64,000 bases of DNA from Bacteroidales bacterium (GCA_025210735.1 JAOARD010000073.1:62001-126000); one strand, 5' to 3'; positions 8,787 to 18,906 are shown, counted from the first letter of the stretch. The notes: generated by a model not told the origin, from the letters alone. Numbers and translations are program-made.

Positions 8787-10322
8787 ATGAAAACTTATCT
8801 TTTGGTATCTGTTATTGTTGTGTTCAACATATTATATGCATATAATAATACAAGCACAATAAGCAATTATAGCATAGCTGAACATAATCAGATATTTGAT
8901 ATTGACGAAAATATAGTTGGCGGAGAGGTGGGACAGATAGCAATGACCGTTTCAAATGATGCCGACCTTAATTTTACAATCATATCTGAACATGAGATAT
9001 TCACCATTAATGCCAACACAAGAATAATCTATCTTAAACAAGATGTATCGTTAAACTATGAGGCTATTAATCAGTATACATTTAATGTAAATATCTCTGA
9101 TGATAGTTCTGAAAGCACAATTACAGTTACTGTAAATGTTAACGATACAAACGACAAGCCTGTTATTAAAAAAGATACACTATATGTGAATGAGAATGTT
9201 GCCAATACAGTCGATATAGGAAAGTTAACTGCTTTTGATGAAGATAACTATACACAATTCACTGATTGGAAAATAGTAAGAGGTAATGATCATAATACTT
9301 TCAGAATACATCCTACATCAGGCAAAATAAAAGTTAATGATAATACCTGGTTAGATCGTGAAATAAATGAAGAGTTTACGATAGCTGTATCTGTAAGTGA
9401 TGGCACAAACACCAGCGATTTAGTCGATATAAGAATTATAGTTACTGATGTTAACGATAATGCTCCCATAGTACCAAGTAATCAGACATTCACAATTAGC
9501 GAAAATTCAGAAAAAGGATCTGTAATTGGTACAGTAACAGCTACTGATGCTGATAAAAACACAACATTTTCAAATTGGATAATAAAAGATGGTCTCGGCG
9601 ATCAACTATTTAGTATAAACCATAATACAGGTAAAATATTATTAGCTACCACCGCTATTGATTACGAAGAGAAAGCAGTATATAAGTTACGTGTAACTGT
9701 AAGCGACGGAGAAAACATCTCTATACCAAAAGAGATTACAATTAATATTAAAGATGTTAATGATAACAAACCTATAATAGAACCAAATCAAACATTTAAT
9801 ATAGAATCAGATATATCTGCTGGTAGCATAGTAGGTACAGTTGAAGCTCATGATGCAGATACGGAAACAACACTACAACAGTGGAATATGGAATCTGGTA
9901 ATATCTCAGAAACATTTAGTATTAATCCGGAAACAGGTATACTGAGCGTAAAAGATCCGAAAATTTTCAGATCAGTTAATATTGATTTCTTTAGTCTTAA
10001 CATTACTGTTACAGACGGGTTATATAAAAGTGATATTGGTACAGTAAAGATTATGTTGAATAAAACAACTAATATGAACCATGCAAATGAACTAGCAAAC
10101 GAGTACTACAACTACAAAACAAAACAGTTACATTTCTATAATACAAATTGCTTAAAACCACACACCATAGTTATCAGCAACATAAATGGTAACATAATTG
10201 ATACTTTAACTATTACACCAGAAACTAATAGCATTGATATATCACATTTAAAGAACAGTATGTATATATTAACCTTAATATATCAGAACACAATAAAGAG
10301 AAACATTAAAATAGTAACTTGA
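8787..10322 (+). CDS. Cadherin-repeat surface protein with probable T9SS C-terminal signal
   Basis: A 511-residue secreted protein with a signal peptide (about 1-18). It holds about four cadherin-type repeats between residues 30 and 430. The calcium-binding linkers are visible as DTNDKP, DVNDNAP and DVNDNKP, and aspartate-containing motifs such as TATDADKNT recur. The last 75 residues (KTKQLHFYN onwards, with VISNINGN, IDISHLKNSMYILTL and IKIV) fit the type A sorting domain recognised by the type IX secretion system (inference from pattern). It probably acts as a calcium-dependent surface adhesion or matrix protein. It stands alone and converges with an AraC regulator gene. Confidence 0.8.
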   Translation: MKTYLLVSVIVVFNILYAYNNTSTISNYSIAEHNQIFDIDENIVGGEVGQIAMTVSNDADLNFTIISEHEIFTINANTRIIYLKQDVSLNYEAINQYTFNVNISDDSSESTITVTVNVNDTNDKPVIKKDTLYVNENVANTVDIGKLTAFDEDNYTQFTDWKIVRGNDHNTFRIHPTSGKIKVNDNTWLDREINEEFTIAVSVSDGTNTSDLVDIRIIVTDVNDNAPIVPSNQTFTISENSEKGSVIGTVTATDADKNTTFSNWIIKDGLGDQLFSINHNTGKILLATTAIDYEEKAVYKLRVTVSDGENISIPKEITINIKDVNDNKPIIEPNQTFNIESDISAGSIVGTVEAHDADTETTLQQWNMESGNISETFSINPETGILSVKDPKIFRSVNIDFFSLNITVTDGLYKSDIGTVKIMLNKTTNMNHANELANEYYNYKTKQLHFYNTNCLKPHTIVISNINGNIIDTLTITPETNSIDISHLKNSMYILTLIYQNTIKRNIKIVT

Positions 10323-10351
10323 ATAGACTATAAATAACAGTATATATAATT

Positions 10352-11509
10352 TTATATCCCTATAGCTGTCCTGTATTCCGATGGTGTTTGGCCGGTCATC
10401 TTCTTAAAGATTCCATTAAAAGATGATTTTGAGTTAAATCCGCACTCATAAGCTATTGCTAAAAGGGTGTAATGATTATAGTTACTATTTGCAAACATCT
10501 CTTTTACAGCTGCTACTCTATACTCATTAATAAATGTATAGAAGTTTTTTCTGATCTTCTCGTTAAGTATTTGAGTTAAATAGTGCTTTGGAACATCAAT
10601 ATTATCAGCAATCTCCTGAATTGTTAAATCACCTTTAAGATATGGTTTGTTTATCTCTGTATACTCAATAAGACGTTTAAGATATCTGTCCGCCTCATCA
10701 TCCTTTAATCCCGAGCGTTCATACTTATTTTCTTGCTTAGGCTTTAAAGGGAGATCATATTCATAACGTACATCGCGTCTGTTAACATTAAATATTTGTG
10801 GTTGCTTAAATGCAAAAAAGCTAAAAGAGAATGCCAATAATGTAAATCCGGTACTTGTAATAAATCCCGGATCAATTATGTATACATCAGCATATTTTCT
10901 CAACATACCATAAAGTACAGTAAAGGCAAATGTTATTGTAAATACAATAGAAATATACTTTACCCAATTAAGGTTTATATGCTGCGAATGATATGAAAAG
11001 GTATTATCAATATTAGCACTATGCTTTTTCAACATTCTGAATACCTTATATATATAATATGTTAATGTAGATAAAAACACAACTCCAAAAAGAAGAATAT
11101 ATCCTTCGGAAGCATTTCCATTAATTGAAAACCTTGCCCACTCTGTGGCATAAGCCAATAATGCAAACAAAACAAATGGTATCAGATGAAGTGTATATAT
11201 AGGCTTAAACCTGAAATTCTCTTTTATTACAGAACTTACATATAAGTACAATAGAGGTCCATATGTAAATATTAACGATGCTGATGGTATATTAACAAGA
11301 TCCAATCTGTGTAGTAATGATTTACCAAGTCCTAATGCGATAATAAAAAACCACACTACCAGTATCTTATCAGATATAGTTTTAGGTCTCTTAGTTAATA
11401 AAATAAATGATGCAAACAGCGATTGAGCCGTTCCTATATATAAAATTGCCTCCATATCAGATAGCAAATTTACATAATTTGGCTCACTACTCACTAAATT
11501 TAACATCAT
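10352..11509 (-). CDS. AraC family regulator with N-terminal membrane domain
   Basis: A 385-residue protein. Residues about 20-240 contain roughly seven hydrophobic helices, and the C-terminal ~100 residues are an AraC-type double helix-turn-helix, with LTIQEIADNIDVPKHYL and CGFNSKSSFNGIFKKMTGQTPSEYR. This membrane-AraC layout is common in Bacteroidetes and suggests sensing at the membrane coupled directly to DNA binding (inference). Target genes are unknown; candidates are the adjacent cadherin gene and the beta-barrel gene at 11.7 kb. The start could be either of two consecutive ATG codons. Confidence 0.88.
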   Translation of the reverse strand: MMLNLVSSEPNYVNLLSDMEAILYIGTAQSLFASFILLTKRPKTISDKILVVWFFIIALGLGKSLLHRLDLVNIPSASLIFTYGPLLYLYVSSVIKENFRFKPIYTLHLIPFVLFALLAYATEWARFSINGNASEGYILLFGVVFLSTLTYYIYKVFRMLKKHSANIDNTFSYHSQHINLNWVKYISIVFTITFAFTVLYGMLRKYADVYIIDPGFITSTGFTLLAFSFSFFAFKQPQIFNVNRRDVRYEYDLPLKPKQENKYERSGLKDDEADRYLKRLIEYTEINKPYLKGDLTIQEIADNIDVPKHYLTQILNEKIRKNFYTFINEYRVAAVKEMFANSNYNHYTLLAIAYECGFNSKSSFNGIFKKMTGQTPSEYRTAIGI

Positions 11510-11668
11510 TTATAATTTTTCCCTGAAGACAATACACAGACAAGTATTGGTAAAACATTCTCAATCAAATAAAAGCAATTAAACACTTATTATACATGGT
11601 GATTAAAAAATAAATTATTAACTGCTAAAATCAACACTCCTGAAAGTTATAATTTAACAACAGTATAA

Positions 11669-12670
11669 TTAACGCTTTTTATTAACTCTTGATATTCTAT
11701 ACGATAGATTAAACCCTAAATATGCATTACTATACGGATCATTCTTTAACAGAACCTTATCGTCCTGATCTTTAAACTGCGACAAAAATACAGATCTTAA
11801 ACCACCTTCTGCTGATATCCAAATATTCTTATAGAGTCTGTAATCTGCACTTAATCCAAACTTAAGTCCTAACTCCATGATCTTTACATTTGACAAACCA
11901 TATATTTTTCTATCAACTATTGATTCGTTTATTGACTCAACAAGTGGTAATTCTGTTAATAGTCTTGCATTTAATGATACATCAAAGTTATTATTCACAA
12001 TACGCATAAATGAGGCATTATACGGAAATCTGGTTCTAAACACCCAGTGCGGTTGCCATATTTTTGTATATCCGAACATTGGTATTGGAAAAACCCTTCC
12101 GCTCTCATTAACCATAACAATTATACCTATCTGCTTTGATACACTACTACTTTTACTCTTTAGCGGATACATAAAAAATGTAGAAGAGCTAAACCTGAAT
12201 ACAGACGGTTCAAAAAAACCTGAAGCAGAAACAGTTTGCATAAGCACCAAAGACCGATCTTTTATCTTAAATATTTTTATTCCCGTAAGAGAAAGAGCCA
12301 TCTTTTGCGATCTGAAGTATCTGTCATCCAATTTAAAGCTTTTATCAACAACATCCGGACTTTTGGGTTCATAGTTATCAATATCGTAGCTATTTGATAT
12401 GTATGCAATTTTTGACGTAAGCTTAAATGTTTTATGACTTACCCATACCGGTAGAGTAATATTTACCTTTGCAATACTACTTGATTTTAAATCATATTTT
12501 GCCTGCTCATTATTAATTTTAGCAGGTGAATTAATATCATACCGTATCTCCGAAATTACTGTTTGATTCTTTACTCTGCTAAGATCAATAGTATCTTTAA
12601 CTGTACGCTGTGCTAACACAATATTTGATAATGCCAATAATGACACAATAACAATTATATTCTTTATCAT
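11669..12670 (-). CDS. Predicted outer membrane beta-barrel protein (DUF6268-like)
   Basis: A 333-residue protein with a signal peptide (about 1-20, ending LAQ) followed by alternating strands rich in aromatic and serine residues, as in outer membrane barrels. It ends in LGFNLSYRISRVNKKR, a terminal strand followed by a basic tail. The family name DUF6268 is a tentative recollection. It follows the DUF2147-like gene on the same strand by 31 bases and could be the last gene of the efflux operon. Function unknown. Confidence 0.6.
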   Translation of the reverse strand: MIKNIIVIVSLLALSNIVLAQRTVKDTIDLSRVKNQTVISEIRYDINSPAKINNEQAKYDLKSSSIAKVNITLPVWVSHKTFKLTSKIAYISNSYDIDNYEPKSPDVVDKSFKLDDRYFRSQKMALSLTGIKIFKIKDRSLVLMQTVSASGFFEPSVFRFSSSTFFMYPLKSKSSSVSKQIGIIVMVNESGRVFPIPMFGYTKIWQPHWVFRTRFPYNASFMRIVNNNFDVSLNARLLTELPLVESINESIVDRKIYGLSNVKIMELGLKFGLSADYRLYKNIWISAEGGLRSVFLSQFKDQDDKVLLKNDPYSNAYLGFNLSYRISRVNKKR

Positions 12671-12701
12671 GAAGTTGTTTAAAATTTATATCTATTACGC
12701 T

Positions 12702-13085
12702 CTAATGCTTTATCCAGATAATATCTTTTGATAAAAAGCCAACTTTTATTGTCATAACAAACTTTTTATCTGATTCTTGTATCATTTCAAAGTCATACAA
12801 TTTATCTCTTTTTTTTGCATATAACTTTCCTTTCCACAACATTTTATCTGCATTATACTTAACATTTTTAAATATATGATTACCTATATTCTCAGGATTT
12901 TCGTCGTTACTTACAACGTACCCCTGAAATAGTCCGTTCTTCTGTTTCACCTCAATTACTGCAGATCCGGCTCCTTTTGTAAAAGATCCTATAATATTAT
13001 TGCGTTTCTTGCTATTTGCACTCAATAAAAGATTGGTTAGCATTAAAAGCAGAAGCATAGAGGCTAGTATTTTCATAATTCTCAT
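12702..13085 (-). CDS. Small DUF2147-like (lipocalin-type) exported protein
   Basis: A protein of about 127 residues starting at the ATG at 13085 (a second ATG at 13076 is equally possible). An upstream extension to 13238 was rejected because it would overlap the pump gene and put about 50 unrelated residues ahead of a good signal peptide (MKILASMLLLLMLTNLLLSA). The body matches small beta-barrel domains of the DUF2147 type: a GSFTK start, GLFQGYV, and MLWKGKLY before the final strands. It lies downstream of the RND pump, separated by two hairpins. Probably periplasmic; function unknown. Confidence 0.65.
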   Translation of the reverse strand: MRIMKILASMLLLLMLTNLLLSANSKKRNNIIGSFTKGAGSAVIEVKQKNGLFQGYVVSNDENPENIGNHIFKNVKYNADKMLWKGKLYAKKRDKLYDFEMIQESDKKFVMTIKVGFLSKDIIWIKH

Positions 13086-13123
13086 AATATATTTGTTTAA
13101 AGTTTTACAAATTTGTGGCATAT

Positions 13124-13202
13124 CCTGCTCCTGATTATTCAGAAGCAGGAATTCACCTATTTTGACAAGACGCGCACTCCGAAAAGACAATATGTGCGCT
13201 AC
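13124..13202 (-). other. Two intercistronic hairpins after the RND pump gene
   Basis: Arms 13124-13134 and 13139-13149 pair over ten positions with one C/A mismatch (CCTGCT-c-CTGA with TCAG-a-AGCAGG). A second pair is GCGCAC (13172-13177) with GTGCGC (13194-13199). Neither has a strong T tract on the minus strand. They may be RNA-processing or attenuation sites between pump and downstream genes. Confidence 0.4.
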
Positions 13203-13224
13203 ATATAATAAAAGAAATTCATTA

Positions 13225-16200
13225 TTAACTGTCCTCAATCACAATCTGCTCTCTCTTATCCATGCCCAATTTTGCAAGAATAATATCAAAGCAAACATAT
13301 ACAACCGGAACAACAATAAGCGATAAGATCATAGATGAACTTAATCCACCTATAAGCGCCCATGCCAATCCGTTCTTCCATTCTGCTCCGGCACCTCCGG
13401 CCAATGCAATTGGTAACAATCCTATTACCATTGAGAGGGTAGTCATAAGTATAGGTCTGAATCGTAAACGTGTTGCCTTTAGCAACGCCTCTTTAGTCTC
13501 CATACCCTCTGTTTTTAGCTGGTTAGTAAAATCTACAACAAGAATTGCATTCTTTGCAACCAATCCTACAAGCATTATCATTCCCAGAATAGAGAATATA
13601 CTTAAAACCTCACCTGCCAGTGCCAGTGCCAACAGTGCACCAATTACCGACAGTGGTATTGAAAAAAGCACCACAAATGGATATACATATGAGTTGTAAA
13701 GAGCAACCATAATAAGATATACGAATATAATTGAGGCTAACAGAGCAATTCCAAGATTCATAAAACTCTCTCTCTGATTCTCCGCATCACCACCCATCTC
13801 AATAACAATTCCCTGAGGTTTATCTAACTCATTAAGTTTCTCTTCTATCTCGCTTGATACCTCACCGGAAGCTCTACCAATAACCTGTCCTGATATTGTT
13901 GCAGATGGCATTCTGTCGCTTCTCTCAAGAATTGCCGGCGATATTCCTTCCGTAAAATTGGCAATCTGTTTTAGTTTAACAATCTCGTTGTTTCGGTTTC
14001 TGAAACTTATATTTTTTATATCCTCAATACTTCTTCTGTTAAACTTGTCAAGTATTATATTAATATCATACTCATATTCGCCATCACGATATTTATTATC
14101 AGTATTACCACTAAACGATAGTTGCATAACCGAACCGATATCTGAGATATTAAGTCCTAACTTAGCCATCTTCTCTCTGTCTATATCAACAACTATCTCC
14201 GGCGATCCATCCTCAAGACTTGAACTAACCTCCACTGTTCCCTCAACACTCTTAATTACCTCTACCGCTTTATCAGAAAAACTCTTCAACGACTGTTTAT
14301 CATCTCCTTTTATTCTGACCTTTATTGCCTCTGTGGTGTTTCCCATCATTCCCACACTAACTGTTTTAAACTTTACTCCAACAATATTATAGTCAAGATC
14401 TTTTTTCAGTTTACGTGCAAAAATATCTGTAGATAGCTCTCTCTTATCTTTACTAACAAGTTTTATACTTATTTGCGCTCCGTAGGGAGTAGATTTGCTG
14501 GATGACATTCCGCTTTTAACACCAACATTCGCGAATACAGACTCTATCTCTTCATAATTGTTCAGAAATTTCTCAACCTGAAGTACCGATTTGTTGGTCT
14601 GTTCAATAGTCGATTCTCTTGGCAACTCCATATCCAGAACAAACTCTCCTCTATCGCCTGCCGACATAAAAGCTGTACCAATAAATCCTTTGGTTATAAG
14701 CATAAAAGACAAAACAAATGTTACAAATGCAATAGCAAGTACTATACGTTTATGTCTGAACGACCATGATAACATATCTGTAATCACCAATGCCACATTA
14801 TCAATTATCTTCTCAAACCAACCAATAAATCTACCCATAGCTGATCCTTTTCTGAAATGTTCAAGCTTTCCGAAACGAGATGCCAGCAATGGTACTATTG
14901 TAAACGATACAAACAGACTCATAAGTGTTGACACTACTATTACAAGACCAAACTGACGGAACAGATCACCAACTAATCCTCCAACCAATGATAAAGGAAG
15001 GAAAACTACAATATCAACAAGAGTAATAGACATAGCTGTAAATCCAATCTCCATACGCCCTTCATAGGCAGCCTGAACTGCACTCTTCTTCATCTCAAGA
15101 TGTCGGTGTATATTCTCAATAACCACAATAGCATCGTCAACCAGAATTCCAACAACAAGACTTAAACCCAAAAGAGTCATCATATTAAGGGTAAAATCAA
15201 ACAGATACATCCCTATAAAAACACATATTATTGAGGTTGGAATAGATACAAATACAATAAACGCATTCCTTAAGCTATGCAGGAACAGAAGACAGACTGC
15301 GGTTACCAATATAATAGCAATCAACAAATCGTGCATTACTGCATTAGCTGCTTCAAGCGTAAAAACCGATGTATCCTGAGCAATATCAAATTTTAAATTA
15401 TAATCAGCATACTCCTCCTCTATTGCAGATACTCTTTCCATTACTGATGCACTAAGTTCTACAGCATTTGCATCTTTCTGTTTCTGTATCTCAAGTCCTA
15501 TAGAGTTCTTTCTGTTTGTGCGGTTAATAATCTCAACATCCTTAAAATTGTCATGAACCTCTGCAACATCCTTTATCTTAATATTACCATTCTCACCATA
15601 ATCAGTAATTATAAGCTCTCTTATATCGTCAATATTATCCAGTTTTCCTTTTAACCTGATTAACGATTGCATCTCGGTATTCTCAATTCTTCCGGTAGGA
15701 AAATCTATATTTGATGCTCTGATAATATTTCTGACATCGGATATTGAAAGATTATACTCCGATAATTTATCGGCATCAATACTAATCTTTATCTCACGTT
15801 CGCTACCTCCAACAATCTTTACATTGGCAACCCCGTTTGTTCTTGCTATTGCGGGCTGTATTCTGTTTTTAATAATATCATAAAACTCAGCATCATCAAT
15901 ATCTGCTGTAACTCCACACTTTATTATTGGAACAGCCGACAGATCAAACTTATTAAGTGTAGGTGTTTTACAATCGTCCGGTAAATCACTTACTATTCTG
16001 TTTACCTCACGTTGAGCACTCTCCAACGATCTGTTTATATCTGCATCGTCATTAAATTCTATCTTTACAAGTGATACACCTTCAAACGATGAAGACGATA
16101 ACTTATCAATCTTCTCTAAAGAGGCTACTGCATCCTCTACCTTTTTGGTAACTGAATTCTCTACCTCTGTTGGTGATGCTCCCGGATATATTACACTAAC

Positions 16201-16338
16201 TGTAACAACCGGAATTGATATATCAGGAGTAAGTTCGTAATTAAGTTTTGTATAACTAAATGCCCCCAATAGTGTTAATACTGTAAATATTACCACAATA
16301 ATGGTGGGTCTTGTTATCGATATTTTAGTGATATTCAT
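13225..16338 (-). CDS. RND efflux pump, HAE1 (AcrB/MexB-like) family
   Basis: A 1037-residue inner membrane pump of normal family length, with twelve membrane segments and two large periplasmic loops. The proton-relay residues are intact: the paired aspartates in helix 4 (GILVDDAIVVIEN) and the lysine in helix 10 (LVAKNAILVVDF). The N-terminus MNITKISITRPT is typical. It works with the adaptor and TolC-like genes directly upstream to move substrates from the periplasm or membrane across the outer membrane. The substrate cannot be assigned; the HAE1 type points to hydrophobic or amphiphilic compounds rather than heavy metals. A 115-base spacer with a long hairpin separates it from the adaptor gene. 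Confidence 0.95.
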   Translation of the reverse strand: MNITKISITRPTIIVVIFTVLTLLGAFSYTKLNYELTPDISIPVVTVSVIYPGASPTEVENSVTKKVEDAVASLEKIDKLSSSSFEGVSLVKIEFNDDADINRSLESAQREVNRIVSDLPDDCKTPTLNKFDLSAVPIIKCGVTADIDDAEFYDIIKNRIQPAIARTNGVANVKIVGGSEREIKISIDADKLSEYNLSISDVRNIIRASNIDFPTGRIENTEMQSLIRLKGKLDNIDDIRELIITDYGENGNIKIKDVAEVHDNFKDVEIINRTNRKNSIGLEIQKQKDANAVELSASVMERVSAIEEEYADYNLKFDIAQDTSVFTLEAANAVMHDLLIAIILVTAVCLLFLHSLRNAFIVFVSIPTSIICVFIGMYLFDFTLNMMTLLGLSLVVGILVDDAIVVIENIHRHLEMKKSAVQAAYEGRMEIGFTAMSITLVDIVVFLPLSLVGGLVGDLFRQFGLVIVVSTLMSLFVSFTIVPLLASRFGKLEHFRKGSAMGRFIGWFEKIIDNVALVITDMLSWSFRHKRIVLAIAFVTFVLSFMLITKGFIGTAFMSAGDRGEFVLDMELPRESTIEQTNKSVLQVEKFLNNYEEIESVFANVGVKSGMSSSKSTPYGAQISIKLVSKDKRELSTDIFARKLKKDLDYNIVGVKFKTVSVGMMGNTTEAIKVRIKGDDKQSLKSFSDKAVEVIKSVEGTVEVSSSLEDGSPEIVVDIDREKMAKLGLNISDIGSVMQLSFSGNTDNKYRDGEYEYDINIILDKFNRRSIEDIKNISFRNRNNEIVKLKQIANFTEGISPAILERSDRMPSATISGQVIGRASGEVSSEIEEKLNELDKPQGIVIEMGGDAENQRESFMNLGIALLASIIFVYLIMVALYNSYVYPFVVLFSIPLSVIGALLALALAGEVLSIFSILGMIMLVGLVAKNAILVVDFTNQLKTEGMETKEALLKATRLRFRPILMTTLSMVIGLLPIALAGGAGAEWKNGLAWALIGGLSSSMILSLIVVPVVYVCFDIILAKLGMDKREQIVIEDS

Positions 16339-16366
16339 AATCGTACATATTTTATATTCCGAATAA

Positions 16367-16424
16367 GGTCAGGTAATGAACATTGCAGCATACATAAAAT
16401 CTTGGTATCTGCCACTACCCGACC
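16367..16424 (-). other. Long hairpin between RND adaptor and pump genes
   Basis: The arms 16367-16378 (GGTCAGGTAATG) and 16413-16424 (CACTACCCGACC) flank a 34-base loop. In minus-strand RNA all twelve positions pair, two as G-U wobbles; as DNA there would be two mismatches. That favours an RNA rather than a DNA-dyad role. It lies in the 115-base spacer just before the pump start. Confidence 0.45.
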
Positions 16425-16453
16425 ATCACCCATCTATACAAACAACCTGATTT

Positions 16454-17518
16454 TTAATTATTCATTTTCTCATTCAGAATTGAAACAGAAGTTCCATTCT
16501 CAAGATTTATCTTTCCGCCAATAACTACCTTATCGCCCTCATTTAGTCCGCTAATAATCTCAACACTCTTTTTAAAAGTATCTCCGGTTACAACATCTCT
16601 TAGTTCTGCTTTATTGTTGTTAATAACAAACACTTTAGCCTCTTTTAAACTACCAACAATTGCGTTGCGCGGAATCTTTATAATACTTTTTGCTCCAACA
16701 TTAATATTAACCTCCGCAAACATACCAGCACGTAACATATTTTCTCTGTTATCAATTGCAAGAATTACTCTGTACTTGTGCGTTTTATCAGCCTTTACCC
16801 CAACCGATTTTATTTTACCACTGAATTTTTTATTTGGGTATGCTGATACCATTACTGTAGCTTGCTGACCTCTCTTAACATTAAGTATCTCTTTTTCATC
16901 AAGCTTAAACTCTACATTCAATACTCTGTTATCAACAATATCTGCAATCATAGCACTATTTCCTACAAGTGTACCAACCTCTACGTGCATTTTATCAACT
17001 GTTCCGGATATAGGCGCAACAACATCGGTGTTTCTTAAATCGCGTTTCAGTTTAATTAAATCAGATTCAGCCTTATCTAACTTCAGTTTTGCTTGTTCCA
17101 GATTCTGACCTGTAACAGCATCTTTCTCTGCCAGATTTTTATACCTATTATAATCGGCCAAACACTGCTTATAATTTGCCTCAGCATACTGTTTTTTAGC
17201 GTTAAACACCTCTTTATCAATCCTTACTATTATTTGTCCTTTTGTAACATAATCACCCTCTTCAGCAAGTACTTTTATAATGCTTCCGTTTATCTCAGAC
17301 TTTAATGATAATTCAGTATCAGACTCCATACGTCCGGTTGCCTCAATCACCATTTCTGTATTATTTCTCTCTGCTACTGATATCTTAACCGGATATGTAT
17401 CACACACCTCAGAAGCTATTCTGGTCTCCTCCTCTACCCGCTTTTTATTACTCATTAGTTTAAATGTGGCAAGTGATGTTATTACCAGAATTGAGACTAT
17501 TGTTAATGCTCGTTTCAT
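16454..17518 (-). CDS. RND efflux periplasmic adaptor (membrane fusion protein)
   Basis: A 354-residue membrane fusion protein of the HlyD/AcrA type. It has an N-terminal membrane anchor (about residues 4-21) and no lipobox. Split lipoyl halves appear at KSEINGSIIKVLAEEGDYVTKGQ and DVVAPISGTVDKMHVEVGTLV. An alpha-helical hairpin lies between them (about 115-165), then a beta-barrel and a membrane-proximal domain. It bridges the RND pump to the TolC-like channel. It is the second gene of the operon: 26 bases after tolC, 115 before the pump. Confidence 0.93.
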   Translation of the reverse strand: MKRALTIVSILVITSLATFKLMSNKKRVEEETRIASEVCDTYPVKISVAERNNTEMVIEATGRMESDTELSLKSEINGSIIKVLAEEGDYVTKGQIIVRIDKEVFNAKKQYAEANYKQCLADYNRYKNLAEKDAVTGQNLEQAKLKLDKAESDLIKLKRDLRNTDVVAPISGTVDKMHVEVGTLVGNSAMIADIVDNRVLNVEFKLDEKEILNVKRGQQATVMVSAYPNKKFSGKIKSVGVKADKTHKYRVILAIDNRENMLRAGMFAEVNINVGAKSIIKIPRNAIVGSLKEAKVFVINNNKAELRDVVTGDTFKKSVEIISGLNEGDKVVIGGKINLENGTSVSILNEKMNN

Positions 17519-17544
17519 ATCTTAAATTCCTTTTATTTACGTTA

Positions 17545-18906
17545 TTATTGTTCTTTATCGTCTTGTACTAAATTCATAAGCTCACCTTTTGCCTTTAACA
17601 GATCCAGTTCAGCAATCTTATATCTGAGTACCTCCTGATTGTACAGGTTTTTAGATTCTCTAAGTGTTGTCTCTGCCAAAAGGATATCATTAATTGTGGC
17701 AAGCCCCTCTTTATACTGTAATGCTGTTTGCTCATAAACCTCCTCGGCAAGTTTCATGTTCTCAAGCTGTGCTTCAATATTGTATATACTTCTGTTCATT
17801 GTAGATGTACTGTTCATAACCTCTATTGATGCTTTATCCTTTACGTAATTTAGATTATAATTTGTCTGATCAATCTTTATCTTAGCCTCAGCAGCACGAT
17901 GCTTTTTTATAAAACCATCGAATATTGGTATTGATAGTTTAAGACCAATAACCTGACTCTCATTCCATTTTGCATCAGATCCAAAAAGCTCAAAACTATT
18001 CCCCTGATTATTCCATCCTATCTGTGCAAAGGCTGAAAGTGTAGGATAGTATCCGGCATTAACTTTACTCTTCTCCTTACGGTAAAGTTCAAGCTGTTTA
18101 TCTATTATTCTTATATCTGATCGTCTACTATATATATCATCAAAATTATCAATCAGTTTGCCGGAATTTATATTGTTAATTGTAGTATCACTAAACTCAA
18201 TATTACTACTAACCGGATAGCCAGCCAGCAACTTAAGCAGATTTGTATTATTATCTATTGTCTCTTGTGTTTGAGCTCTGTTTGTTTTAATGTTTATCAG
18301 GTTTACTTTTATCTTGTTCAGTTCAGTCTTTAATGATACCTGATTATTATACATTATCTCGGTTGTCTCGTATAACTTCTCTAGTCGTGTAATATTATCA
18401 TTAAGTATAGAGACGTTTCTTTTTGCAATTAGCAACTGATAGTATATTTTTGATATTTGATGTACAACCTCTTCGCGGGTTTTAAGAGAGCTTATCCTAT
18501 TAAGCTCAGTACTAATTTTAGCCATTTTTAAACCATCAAAATAATCCTTACTAAACAGTAGTTGTTTTGCACTAAAGTTAAATGTTGTATTATACTGCTT
18601 TCCAAACTGTACTTCAAGATCTTTTCCTGGTTGTCCGGCTAACTCACCCGGTAAATACGATGTTGTTAATGCAATATTGTCATTTATCTGACCATCGGCA
18701 GTAATCTGAGGTAAAATATTATTTCGTGCCTGTTTTATTTTTGCTTCTGAAGCTAAAACCGAAAGATCTGCCTGCTTAATATCCAGGTTATTTTCTAACG
18801 AGTGTTTTAATAGCTGTTTCAGATTTACAGTTTTACTCTGCCCACTTACTGACAATAGAAAAAAATGTGCTGTCAGTACCAATATCCATTTGCTAAATTT
18901 TATCAT
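17545..18906 (-). CDS. TolC family outer membrane efflux protein
   Basis: A 453-residue protein with a signal peptide (about 1-22) followed by two repeats of the long-helix outer membrane efflux pattern, e.g. LKQLLKHSLENNLDIKQAD near the start and EGLATINDILLAETTLRES near the end. It forms the trimeric outer membrane tunnel for the RND system and is the first gene of the operon (tolC-adaptor-pump, possibly plus the two small envelope genes). The 447-base region upstream presumably holds its promoter; only a weak box could be seen (CACATTTG, minus strand, near 18940). Confidence 0.93.
   Translation of the reverse strand: MIKFSKWILVLTAHFFLLSVSGQSKTVNLKQLLKHSLENNLDIKQADLSVLASEAKIKQARNNILPQITADGQINDNIALTTSYLPGELAGQPGKDLEVQFGKQYNTTFNFSAKQLLFSKDYFDGLKMAKISTELNRISSLKTREEVVHQISKIYYQLLIAKRNVSILNDNITRLEKLYETTEIMYNNQVSLKTELNKIKVNLINIKTNRAQTQETIDNNTNLLKLLAGYPVSSNIEFSDTTINNINSGKLIDNFDDIYSRRSDIRIIDKQLELYRKEKSKVNAGYYPTLSAFAQIGWNNQGNSFELFGSDAKWNESQVIGLKLSIPIFDGFIKKHRAAEAKIKIDQTNYNLNYVKDKASIEVMNSTSTMNRSIYNIEAQLENMKLAEEVYEQTALQYKEGLATINDILLAETTLRESKNLYNQEVLRYKIAELDLLKAKGELMNLVQDDKEQ

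Noticed and set aside
13086..13238. Longer N-terminus for the DUF2147-like protein
   Set aside because: It would overlap the RND pump gene and place about 50 unrelated residues before a good signal peptide.
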